NCBI GenBank assembly: GCA_002361235.1
Contig: DESI01000046.1
Span: forward strand, 1 to 24,178
Direction: 5' to 3'
Length of the DNA: 24,178 nt
From: Porphyromonadaceae bacterium UBA3318
GTDB lineage: Bacteria > Bacteroidota > Bacteroidia > Bacteroidales > Muribaculaceae
In this document: positions 15,628-22,424 of the stretch, in pieces
Position numbering within the stretch: the stretch's first letter is position 1
How the letters are laid out: the number at the start of each line of letters is the position of its first letter
Made by a program: the position numbers and the translations under genes
Notes under the pieces: model-generated
What the model saw: only the letters and a program-made list of their open reading frames with translations
The model's database searches: none
Told to the model about the DNA's origin: nothing

Positions 15628-16209
15628 TCAATCGTCCGTCTTGAACCCGATACGCTTTCGTGGAGGTGCTTTCTTCCTGTCAGACTGTAAGGCGGCAAGA
15701 GCGGTGTTTATGGCGTCAAGCTGAATGCGGGTATCTTCGTTTATATCATTGTAATCGGCAAATATTTCCTCAAGATCCTGTTTCAATTCCTGGAAATTCT
15801 TTTCAAGGGTAGACAGGCGCAAGGCAACGGGATTGGCGGCTATCATCTGTCTGACCGTAACAAAGGCCCGCATTATTCCCCGGTTGATTTCTATTGCCGT
15901 TGCACTCCGTAAAACACTTGACAGCATGGCTACACCCAATTCCGTGAACGCGAAGGGGAGATATTTAATATTGCTTCCTCTCCCTCTGTTCAAGATGCCA
16001 ATCTGGCATCTTGAAAGTTCGTCCTTGGTTAGTTCAAACATGAAATCATCGCCTTCGAATCTTTCCATGTTTCGTCTGACGGCTCTTTTAAGCTGTCCGG
16101 TCTCGACTCCATACATTGCCGCGAGATCGAAATCCAGCATCACTTTCTGTCTCCTTATCTCGTAAATTTTGGAGCGGATTATGTCTAAATCATTTTCCAT
16201 GTATGCCAT
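15628..16209 (-). CDS. ORF6N-domain DNA-binding protein
   Basis: The 193-residue protein has an ORF6N domain at about 8-125 (KVMLDFDLAAMYGVETGQLK, then FTELGVAMLSSVLRSATA). A coiled-coil segment at about 130-180 and a basic end (KKAPPRKRIGF) follow. ORF6N domains are found in phage antirepressor-like and plasmid proteins. The start at 16209 is supported because the 44-bp upstream block shared with the ATPase gene is in exactly the same position relative to each gene's ATG. The protein lacks the PLD-like extension of its relative at 13105-14037. It could bind its own promoter and that of the ATPase gene; this is inference from the shared sequence. Confidence 0.82.
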   Translation of the reverse strand: MAYMENDLDIIRSKIYEIRRQKVMLDFDLAAMYGVETGQLKRAVRRNMERFEGDDFMFELTKDELSRCQIGILNRGRGSNIKYLPFAFTELGVAMLSSVLRSATAIEINRGIMRAFVTVRQMIAANPVALRLSTLEKNFQELKQDLEEIFADYNDINEDTRIQLDAINTALAALQSDRKKAPPRKRIGFKTDD

Positions 16210-16218
16210 ATCAGGTCA

Positions 16219-16262
16219 GGTATTTTCCACAAAGTTAACGCATTTGCCCCGTTAATGCAAAT
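16219..16262 (-). promoter_or_regulatory. Promoter of the ORF6N gene, 44-bp copy shared with the ATPase gene
   Basis: On the minus strand TTTG (16258-16261) and TAACTTTG (16230-16237) are 20 bp apart, an exact Bacteroidota promoter. All 44 bp are identical to 17889-17932. Inverted arms ATTTGC (16242-16247) and GCAAAT (16257-16262) overlap the -33 box, and GTTAAYGCA occurs twice in direct orientation with a 17-bp period, so a common regulator-binding site is likely. Confidence 0.75.
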
Positions 16263-16319
16263 AGCAGGCAATACCTATGCGAGCCATAGGTTGAAGGTTG
16301 GAAACCGGGATAAAACACT

Positions 16320-17879
16320 CTATTCTTGGGTCTTCCAGGCGGTGATGTTGCGGGTCCGGGTGCTGAAAGTGATGCCGAGCTTTATGACGGGGCGCGGGTC
16401 GCCGGCAAACTGACGGGCGTAGTCCTTCTTCTCGATCTGGGCCAAGGCCTCCTCGGGCGTGCCGTCACGCTTCAGCTCGATGATGTAGATGTAATTGCGC
16501 ATGCTTAGCAGCAGGTCGATGCGGCCGTCGGACGTGTGCCACTCCGGCCGGGCGTCGACGCCGATGAGCATGAAGATGATGAACAGGTTGTTTTCGTAAT
16601 GCAGCTCGGTAGCTTTGTCGGCGAATTCGTACGGAATGCCGCCCATGAACGTGCACAGACGCTCCATAGCCTCGTCGATGCGTCCGGACTCAAGCAGTTT
16701 CCTGACTTCGTGCACATTTCTGGCAACCCGGTCGCCATCTTTGTCCACATAACAGTCAGACAGATTCTGGAACAGTCCCTTGCGTACCTCTAAGTTGGGG
16801 ATGCCCAGATGGAAAAGGTCCGGCTTCTCGAAGCGCTTGATGGTCAGATAACCTGTCTGATAAAGCAGGGCTGTGGGTTTGGTATTCGAGATGTCGTTTG
16901 ACGACAGGGTACGGACTTCGACGGTTTCGTCAAACATATCGGGCAGAAAGCTTCCGCTTTTCTGTATCTGGCGAATCAGGAATTCCGGCGTGCCGCTCTG
17001 GAACCAGTATGCGCCGATTTCACTGTCTTTCAACGCCCACAACAGGCTGAACGGGTTGTAAATGTCGGGACTTGTCTTTGCGAAATGATAGCCGTCGTAG
17101 TTGGCCTTGAGCAGTGCGACGGCGCCGTCGTAGTCGGTGTCGTATTCCTGCGCGAGCCTTTCGATGCCCTGCCGGAAGTTATCGGTGATTTCCCGGTCGG
17201 TTATGCCGCATATCGCGGCGTATTCCCGGTTGAGGGAAATATCCTGAAGGTTGTTCAGGCCGGGGAAAATGGTCATCTTGCTGAAACGGCTTACGCCTGT
17301 CAGCATCGTGAAGCGGATGTACTGGTCCAGGTCCTTGATGTTGACGTATATTGATTTCAGCAGCAGGCGGTGCGCCTCGCTTCGTTCCGGATCGTGCATG
17401 GTCTCGATCAGCGGATGGTCGTATTCGTCCACAAGAATCACCACCGGCCTGCCGGACGCCTGATATGCAGCCCGTATGATATTTTCGAAACGTGAAGCAA
17501 GATTGGTAGACTTGATTTTTACATCATACTGATGTTCCCAGGACAGAAACTGGTTGTTGAGAATCTCCTCAAGACTTCCTTCGATACTGGAATTATATTT
17601 GGCAAGGCTGATGGTCAGGACGGCATGAGGTTGCCATTCCGTTTCCAGCTGTTCGATCGCAAGTCCCTTGAAAAGTTCCTTTTTCCCTTCGAAATAAGCC
17701 TGTATGGTGGAAAGCAGCAGGCTCTTGCCGAAGCGTCGGGGCCTTGACAGGAAAACACAATTGCTGGACTTGACAAGGTTATAGATAAGATCTGTCTTAT
17801 CTATATAAATGTAAGAGAGTTCGCGTAGCTTCTCGAAGCTTTGTACACCGATTGGGTATCGTATGATATTGTTTTCCAT
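16320..17879 (-). CDS. AAA-ATPase-like protein with C-terminal PD-(D/E)XK nuclease-like domain
   Basis: The N-terminal AAA-ATPase-like region of this 519-residue protein (about 8-280) has the family Walker A SRPRRFGKS (45-53, Lys52) and Walker B VVILVDEYD (Asp151, Glu152). The C-terminal region has the PD-(D/E)XK core GRIDLLL (Asp455), IIELK (Glu468, Lys470) and a later Gln481, so the nuclease residues are all present. This architecture is very common and often multicopy in gut Bacteroidales; its biological role is unsettled, with mobile-element or defence roles proposed. The ATG at 17879 is chosen over a GTG at 17900, because that GTG overlaps the -7 box of the promoter. Confidence 0.85.
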   Translation of the reverse strand: MENNIIRYPIGVQSFEKLRELSYIYIDKTDLIYNLVKSSNCVFLSRPRRFGKSLLLSTIQAYFEGKKELFKGLAIEQLETEWQPHAVLTISLAKYNSSIEGSLEEILNNQFLSWEHQYDVKIKSTNLASRFENIIRAAYQASGRPVVILVDEYDHPLIETMHDPERSEAHRLLLKSIYVNIKDLDQYIRFTMLTGVSRFSKMTIFPGLNNLQDISLNREYAAICGITDREITDNFRQGIERLAQEYDTDYDGAVALLKANYDGYHFAKTSPDIYNPFSLLWALKDSEIGAYWFQSGTPEFLIRQIQKSGSFLPDMFDETVEVRTLSSNDISNTKPTALLYQTGYLTIKRFEKPDLFHLGIPNLEVRKGLFQNLSDCYVDKDGDRVARNVHEVRKLLESGRIDEAMERLCTFMGGIPYEFADKATELHYENNLFIIFMLIGVDARPEWHTSDGRIDLLLSMRNYIYIIELKRDGTPEEALAQIEKKDYARQFAGDPRPVIKLGITFSTRTRNITAWKTQE

Positions 17880-17888
17880 ATCAAGTCC

Positions 17889-17932
17889 GGTATTTTCCAC
17901 AAAGTTAACGCATTTGCCCCGTTAATGCAAAT
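17889..17932 (-). promoter_or_regulatory. Promoter of the ATPase gene, identical 44-bp copy
   Basis: On the minus strand TTTG (17928-17931) and TAACTTTG (17900-17907) are 20 bp apart. The block is identical to the one upstream of the ORF6N gene, and weaker similarity continues to each start codon. The predicted 5' UTR is only about 15 nt. Confidence 0.75.
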
Positions 17933-17967
17933 CGTAGGCAATATGAGGTAAGCCACATGTAAAAAAG

Positions 17968-17998
17968 TTTGTTATCCGGATAAATTATGTTATCTTTG
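17968..17998 (+). promoter_or_regulatory. Consensus promoter pointing at a 22-codon ORF
   Basis: TTTG (17968-17971) and TATCTTTG (17991-17998) are separated by 19 bp, a full match to the Bacteroidota consensus. The only start downstream on this strand is the tiny ORF at 18035, after which the strand runs antisense to the 18122-18472 gene. Confidence 0.6.
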
Positions 17999-18034
17999 TC
18001 AGATATTGGTAAACATACAAATAACAATAGCACT

Positions 18035-18103
18035 ATGAGGAAAATGATTCTATTGGAGTCAAGCCGAAATTCCGGTGCATTTGTTAAAAATCATGTACCG
18101 TGA
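18035..18103 (+). CDS. Possible 22-residue leader or remnant ORF
   Basis: MRKMILLESSRNSGAFVKNH followed by VP and a stop, starting about 37 nt downstream of a consensus promoter. The first residues look like the start of a secreted or membrane protein that was cut off. Nearby, CCGAAAT (18064-18070) can pair with ATTTCGG (18103-18109), or AAATCA (18088-18093) with TGATTT (18101-18106); the two pairings share bases and exclude each other. It could be a leader peptide, a small protein, a truncated gene, or part of a small antisense RNA. Confidence 0.3.
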   Translation: MRKMILLESSRNSGAFVKNHVP

Positions 18104-18121
18104 TTTCGGATTGGGCTGTTT

Positions 18122-18472
18122 CTACCAGTCGTCAGAGTCGAAGTCGTCGAAGCCGCCGCCCATCGAATCGTAATCGTCATAGCCGCCATAAGACGAACCA
18201 TTGTCGTTATGGCCGCCATACATTGAATCGTAATAATCCTGGCCGCGACTCCTTGAGGCATAGTCATCGAAATCATCCGGATCTTCGAGTGGGTCGTAGT
18301 ACGAATTAGAATGCCCGTCGTGAAGGCGATGGTCATAATCGCAATAGTCATCATGATTGCAGTCGATATGATCCGTGTTTGACTGCGTACGGCCGGTGTG
18401 CTCCTCATGTCGGTCCGATCCGAACAGCCACCGGAATATCAAAAACTCTCGTAAATACTTCCAGAATAACAT
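18122..18472 (-). CDS. Asp/Gly/Tyr-rich small protein ending DDW
   Basis: The 116-residue protein has a short hydrophobic and basic N-terminus (MLFWKYLREFLIFRWLFG), possibly membrane-associated. A His/Asp-rich middle follows (DHIDCNHDDYCDYDHRLHDG), which could bind metal ions. The low-complexity end rich in Asp, Gly, Tyr and Ser has YGG-type repeats and finishes FDSDDW. It shares the Asp-rich tail and final Asp-Asp-Trp with the 15110-15553 protein, but not the rest. It lies 91 bp downstream of the four-helix-bundle gene on the same strand. I recognise no family. Confidence 0.6.
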   Translation of the reverse strand: MLFWKYLREFLIFRWLFGSDRHEEHTGRTQSNTDHIDCNHDDYCDYDHRLHDGHSNSYYDPLEDPDDFDDYASRSRGQDYYDSMYGGHNDNGSSYGGYDDYDSMGGGFDDFDSDDW

Positions 18473-18510
18473 ATTTTTCTTCCTTTATGATGATTGAGGA
18501 TGGGGAAATT

Positions 18511-18629
18511 GGGAGTTGTGGGAGTTATGGGAGTTATGGGAGATTTTGGAAAATTGGGAGATTTCAGCGGATCCCACTGCTCCCACAATTCCCATTATTC
18601 CCATAACTCCCATAACTCCCATAACTCCC
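18511..18629 (-). repeat. Long inverted repeat made of 9-nt units, spanning tail codons and 3' UTR
   Basis: On the plus strand, 18511-18541 is built from GGGAGTTAT-type units (GGG every 9 nt at 18511, 18520, 18529, 18538). The segment 18599-18629 is its complement with one mismatch in 31 bp. The right arm is the coding repeat of the four-helix protein tail, with CCC every 9 nt from 18573 to 18636. The left arm lies beyond its stop codon. The transcript could fold into a stem of about 31 bp with a 57-nt loop containing the stop codon. Confidence 0.8.
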
Positions 18630-19217
18630 ATTATTCCCACTACTCTCACTACGCTCACTGCTATCACAGCTCCGAGGAGTCGGCTGGCTGCGGAACTCGC
18701 GCCTTGCTCGCGACATTTCCTCGCGGATGCCGCCATTCTGAAGGAAATCTCTCTTGGCTCTCTCCAGCAACCGCAATAACAGATACATCTCCTGATGTAT
18801 CATCGTGATGCACAGATTGGCCAGTGTGGTGGCATCGCGCATCGGTGCAATGCTTCGATAGAATGCGGAATCATTATTCTGCCGGCAGAACGCCCTTACT
18901 TCCCGCACCTTGTCATCCGACCATTCCGGCAGGCCTCTCACACGAAGATAATCGCCATAGTCGCTCAGCAGTTCATCAAAACTCGCCTTGGCGACATTAA
19001 ACAGTTTTATCTCTGTCTCACGTGATGTGGTGGAGGCTGCGGAGCCTTCGATTATATTCTGCTTGCCGCTTCGGGCAGCCTGTACCATCTGATCGACAGT
19101 CCGGTCTCCTTTTCCAAGATAGCGATTCGCAAAATAATAGGTAATGTCATAGATACATTCGGCCTTTTTGTAGACAATCAGATTGCGGTAATCGCCCTTG
19201 GGTTTCAGGAAGTCCAT
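18564..19217 (-). CDS. Four-helix-bundle (S23/Avd-like) protein with tripeptide-repeat tail
   Basis: Residues about 1-170 of this 217-residue protein match the four-helix bundle S23-like family: YRNLIVYKKAECIYDITYYF, then GKGDRTVDQMVQAARSGKQN, IIEGSAASTTSRETEIKLFN. This fold includes proteins encoded in 23S rRNA intervening sequences and the Avd accessory protein of diversity-generating retroelements. Here the helices are followed by an unusual tail of eleven tripeptide units (for example SYGSYGSYGNNGNC), each coded by one 9-nt repeat. Most S23-like proteins are about 120 residues, so the C-terminal extension is notable. No reverse transcriptase or template repeat is nearby. An RNA- or repeat-binding role is a guess from the fold and the flanking repeats. 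Confidence 0.78.
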   Translation of the reverse strand: MDFLKPKGDYRNLIVYKKAECIYDITYYFANRYLGKGDRTVDQMVQAARSGKQNIIEGSAASTTSRETEIKLFNVAKASFDELLSDYGDYLRVRGLPEWSDDKVREVRAFCRQNNDSAFYRSIAPMRDATTLANLCITMIHQEMYLLLRLLERAKRDFLQNGGIREEMSRARREFRSQPTPRSCDSSERSESSGNNGSYGSYGSYGNNGNCGSSGIR

Positions 19218-19247
19218 GATGTCAATCGTTTTCTCTGGTTATTTCAT

Positions 19248-19278
19248 CCAAGTTACAACTAATTTATGAGACAGCAAA
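19248..19278 (-). promoter_or_regulatory. Promoter and possible operator of the four-helix gene
   Basis: On the minus strand TTTG (19275-19278) and TAACTTGG (19248-19255) are 19 bp apart, with one mismatch to consensus. A 6-bp inverted repeat, ACAGCA (19271-19276) with TGCTGT (19285-19290), overlaps the -33 box and could be an operator. Confidence 0.5.
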
Positions 19279-19306
19279 TGTTTATGCTGTAAAACATGGT
19301 TTTTGT

Positions 19307-19338
19307 GGGAGAGGTGGGAGGTGGGAGAAGTGGGAGGG
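19307..19338 (+). repeat. G-rich tract with five GGG runs (potential G-quadruplex)
   Basis: GGG runs occur at 19307, 19316, 19323, 19332 and 19336, with loops of 1-6 nt and repeated GGGAG words. It lies upstream of the four-helix gene and has the same GGGAG word and strand as the repeats at 18511-18541 on that gene's other side. Confidence 0.5.
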
Positions 19339-19426
19339 TCTCATGATAATAGTTTAGGTTATTGCCGTTTACGCAAACGTTACAACTTTATTTCCAAACA
19401 TTTTATAAGAATACGAGTAAAAGTGT

Positions 19427-19434
19427 TATATTTG
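19427..19434 (+). promoter_or_regulatory. Candidate -7 box of trkA-trkH
   Basis: TATATTTG matches TAnnTTTG exactly, 31 bp upstream of the trkA ATG. Only a weak T-rich -33 candidate (19401-19404) is seen, at a spacing of 22 bp. Confidence 0.5.
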
Positions 19435-19465
19435 CAGCGGATAAACAATTGACCCTGAAACCGAG

Positions 19466-20806
19466 ATGAAGATCATAATAGCGGGCGACGGCGACACAGG
19501 CTGTCATCTGGCGCGGCAACTGTGTGCCGAGAACCAGGATGTGGTGCTCATAGGCGAGGACCGCAAGCGACTGGAGGAACTTGACTCGCGCAACAACATA
19601 ATGGTGCAGTACGGGTCGGGCGTGATGCCGTCCAATCTGAAGAGCGCGGGCGTCGCGGGGTGCGACCTGTTCATAGGGGTCACCCCGTGGGGCAACGAGA
19701 ACATCGTGTCGTCGCAATTAGCCAAGGCCCTGGGCGCCAAACGCACCGTGGCGCGCATAGACAACGGCGAGCTGATCACAGACAGCGTGCGCGACGTGCT
19801 GCGCCACACGGGCATCGACATCGCCCTGTACCCCGAATACCTTGTGGCACACGAGATCCGCACCCTGCTGAAGCACAACTGGGTGAAGCAGTGGTTCGAG
19901 CTGCACGACGGCGCACTGGTGATAGTGGGCGTTAAGGTTCGACCCGAATCTGAATTGGCGGGACGGCATCTGTACGAACTGCTGAAATCGGAACACCCGT
20001 TCCACGTGGCGGCCATCAGGCGCAAGGGCAAGACCATCATCCCGAAAGGCGACAACCGCATTGAGGCCAACGACATAGTCTATGTGTCCATGCTGCCCGA
20101 CGGGGCCGACAGCGTGGCCGGGCTATGCGGCCACAGTCCGTGCCGCGTGCAGAAGGTCATGATATCCGGCGCCGGCAAGCTTGCGCGTCAGATAGTGCGG
20201 GCTTTGCAACATTCGGGCTATGACATCACGGTAATCGATGCCGACACGGCTCGGTGCCGCAAGCTCTCGGCGCGCTATCCTTCCGTGACCGTGGTAAATG
20301 CCGACCAGCGCGACTACGAGGTGCTGTGCGACGAAGGGCTGGAAAGCACCGATGCGTTCATCGCGGTTAACGACTCGTCGGAAATGAATATCGTCGGCTC
20401 CCTGCTGGCTAAGGACGCGGGGGTACCCCGGACCATAGCCGAAATCGAGGATATACAGTATTTCACCGAGGCCGAGAACCTCAACATCGACGTGGTGGTC
20501 AACAAGAAACTGCTTACGTCCAGCTCCATCCTGCAGATGCTGCTGGATTCAAAAAACATGGAGACCTCACGATGCCTGTCGCTGGAGGATGCCGACGTGT
20601 CGGAGATAGTCGCGGCGCCGGATTCCAAAATCACAAGAGCCGCCGTCAAAGACCTGAAACTGCCAAACGGAATGACCTTGGCGGGTATAGTCCGGAACGG
20701 CGAGGGAATGCTGGTGTCGGGCGACACCCGGATACAGACCGGTGACCACGTGGTGGTGTTCAGCCTGTCGGGGTCGCTGAACAAATATGAAAAATTGTTC
20801 AGATGA
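19466..20806 (+). CDS. trkA: Trk potassium uptake system, NAD-binding regulatory subunit TrkA
   Basis: The 446-residue protein has the duplicated RCK layout of TrkA: TrkA_N, TrkA_C, TrkA_N, TrkA_C. The first nucleotide-binding motif is G7-D-G-D-T-G12 (KIIIAGDGDTGCHLARQL). The second starts at about 235 (ISGAGKLARQIVRAL) and is followed by the acidic strand end (VIDAD). Its length is normal for the family. TrkA is a cytoplasmic ring-forming subunit that gates the TrkH pore in response to NAD(H) or adenine nucleotides. The stop overlaps the trkH start by 4 bp (ATGA), so the two are translated together and made in balanced amounts. Confidence 0.94.
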   Translation: MKIIIAGDGDTGCHLARQLCAENQDVVLIGEDRKRLEELDSRNNIMVQYGSGVMPSNLKSAGVAGCDLFIGVTPWGNENIVSSQLAKALGAKRTVARIDNGELITDSVRDVLRHTGIDIALYPEYLVAHEIRTLLKHNWVKQWFELHDGALVIVGVKVRPESELAGRHLYELLKSEHPFHVAAIRRKGKTIIPKGDNRIEANDIVYVSMLPDGADSVAGLCGHSPCRVQKVMISGAGKLARQIVRALQHSGYDITVIDADTARCRKLSARYPSVTVVNADQRDYEVLCDEGLESTDAFIAVNDSSEMNIVGSLLAKDAGVPRTIAEIEDIQYFTEAENLNIDVVVNKKLLTSSSILQMLLDSKNMETSRCLSLEDADVSEIVAAPDSKITRAAVKDLKLPNGMTLAGIVRNGEGMLVSGDTRIQTGDHVVVFSLSGSLNKYEKLFR

Positions 20807-22284
20807 AACGTCTGTCGAGGATACACATCGATTACCGCACGGTAAGCAACGTGACGGGCAGCCTGCTGTTCGTGGAGGCTGTGATGCTGCTGCTGCCGCT
20901 GCTGGTGTCGCTGATGTATGGCGAGAGTGAATGGTGGATATTCATGTCGACTGCGGCGCTGTCGGCTACGGTGGGAGTGGGGCTGATACAGCTTGGCGGA
21001 GGCCGGCATTACAAGTTGCAGATGAACCGCCGCGAGGGATACCTGCTCACCACATTCATCTGGATAGCATATTCCCTTATCGGCATGGTGCCGTTCATGT
21101 TCATGCCCGCGCCGCTGAGCGTGACGGACGCATTCTTCGAGACCATGTCGGGCTTCACCACCACCGGAGCCACCGTCTTTGCCGACGTGGAGTCGCTGAG
21201 CCACGGCATCCTGTTCTGGCGCGCGCTGACACAATGGGTGGGCGGTCTGGGCATCGTGATATTCATGCTGGTGGTGTTGCCGACGCTGAACCAGTCGGGC
21301 AGCGTGTCGCTGTTCAACGCCGAAGTGACCGGCATCACCCACGACAAACTGCATCCCCGCGTGGGGCAGACCGCCAAATCGCTGCTCTACGTGTACCTGC
21401 TGCTGACGGCGGTGCTGATCCTGCTGCTGTGGTGCGGCCCCATGAACCTGTTTGACTCGGTGTGTCAGGGCTTCTCCACGATGTCGACGGGCGGGTTCTC
21501 CACTCGCAACGCCAGCATCGCGGCCTGGGATTCGGACTATGTCGGCTGGGTGGTGGCGGTATTCATGCTGGTGGGAGGCGTCAACTTCATGTTGCTTTAC
21601 GGGTTGCTGCGTGGCAACTGGCGCCCGCTGGCGCGCAACGACGTGTTCCGGGCATACGGCCTTATCGTGCTTGCGGCGTGGGGCTTGTTTGCCCTGGCCC
21701 GCTTCATCAACGGCAATGACGGCGGCCTTGGGCGCAATCTGCTGGAACCTCTGTTCCAGGTGGCCACCACCATAACCACCACGGGCTTCTCGTTCGGCAG
21801 TTACGAGGGGTGGGGACAGCTGGCGCTCTCCGTGATTCTGATACTGATGGTGATGGGGGCATGCGCCGGCTCGACTACCGGAGCCGTCAAGATCGACCGG
21901 TTCGTGGCGCTATGGAAGAATATGCGCAAAAGCGTGGAACTGGCTCTATATCCGCAGCATACGGTCACGGTCGAAATCAACGGCCACGCCCTGGAGGATA
22001 CACAGATGTCAAGGATCATGTCCTTGTTCGCCATTTACACCATCCTGCTGATGGCCGGCGCCATGCTGATGAGCGCCTACGGCTATTCGTTCACCGACAG
22101 TCTGTTTGCATCGGCATCGTGCATCGGCAACAACGGGCTGGGGTACGGAGTCACCGGTGCCGGCGGAGGCTTCGGTACGCTCCCGGCGTCCGTCAAATGG
22201 TTATACTCCCTGCTGATGCTCATAGGGCGCCTGGAGGTGTTCACCGTCATCGTCATCTTCAGCCGCAAGTTCTGGCGCCGATAA
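20803..22284 (+). CDS. trkH: Trk potassium uptake system, membrane pore subunit TrkH
   Basis: The 493-residue polytopic membrane protein has the four pore-loop filters of the TrkH/KtrB superfamily: SGFTTTGATVF, MSTGGFSTRN, TITTTGFSFG and SCIGNNGLGYG. Hydrophobic segments alternate in the M1-P-M2 pattern, and the length matches TrkH. It moves K+ across the inner membrane together with the TrkA ring encoded immediately upstream with a 4-bp overlap. The gene is GC-rich, which creates long antisense open frames that are not real genes. Confidence 0.94.
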   Translation: MKRLSRIHIDYRTVSNVTGSLLFVEAVMLLLPLLVSLMYGESEWWIFMSTAALSATVGVGLIQLGGGRHYKLQMNRREGYLLTTFIWIAYSLIGMVPFMFMPAPLSVTDAFFETMSGFTTTGATVFADVESLSHGILFWRALTQWVGGLGIVIFMLVVLPTLNQSGSVSLFNAEVTGITHDKLHPRVGQTAKSLLYVYLLLTAVLILLLWCGPMNLFDSVCQGFSTMSTGGFSTRNASIAAWDSDYVGWVVAVFMLVGGVNFMLLYGLLRGNWRPLARNDVFRAYGLIVLAAWGLFALARFINGNDGGLGRNLLEPLFQVATTITTTGFSFGSYEGWGQLALSVILILMVMGACAGSTTGAVKIDRFVALWKNMRKSVELALYPQHTVTVEINGHALEDTQMSRIMSLFAIYTILLMAGAMLMSAYGYSFTDSLFASASCIGNNGLGYGVTGAGGGFGTLPASVKWLYSLLMLIGRLEVFTVIVIFSRKFWRR

Positions 22285-22339
22285 CAATAAGACGGGAAGC
22301 GCGTTTTTTCAGCGAGTTGCGCAATCTGGTTTTTTTACC

Positions 22340-22347
22340 TATCTTTG
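22340..22347 (+). promoter_or_regulatory. Candidate -7 box of the 22425 gene
   Basis: TATCTTTG matches TAnnTTTG exactly, 77 bp upstream of the ATG. The -33 region (TTGC at 22317-22320, 19 bp away) is a weak match. A T-run just upstream may help end trkH transcription, though no clear hairpin is seen. Confidence 0.5.
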
Positions 22348-22424
22348 CATCCGGTGAGGGTCGGCCTCCTCAACGCCACACCACGTTTACACATTTTTCT
22401 TACCACACGTTTATTAAAACACGT

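Noticed and set aside
13105..17879. A prophage containing the ORF6N genes
   Set aside because: ORF6N domains are phage-associated, but no structural, integrase, terminase or replication genes are present. Only accessory-type genes are seen.
17880..17900. GTG start for the ATPase gene at 17900
   Set aside because: The GTG overlaps the -7 box TAACTTTG, so it should not be on the transcript. The ATG at 17879 fits the promoter and the family start.
18494..18671. CRISPR array
   Set aside because: The units are 9 nt with no spacers, occur inside a coding region and its 3' UTR, and no cas genes are nearby.
18564..19217. Diversity-generating retroelement suggested by the Avd-like protein
   Set aside because: No reverse transcriptase, template repeat or variable-repeat pair is seen in the window.
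20314..21354. 346-codon minus-strand frame across trkA-trkH
   Set aside because: Its His/Gln/Arg-rich translation is the typical antisense shadow of GC-rich genes, and both sense genes are certain.
21810..22424. Long open frame upstream of the 22425 secreted protein
   Set aside because: It is the antiphase reading of trkH and lacks protein-like composition. A signal peptide and an upstream -7 box mark the real start.
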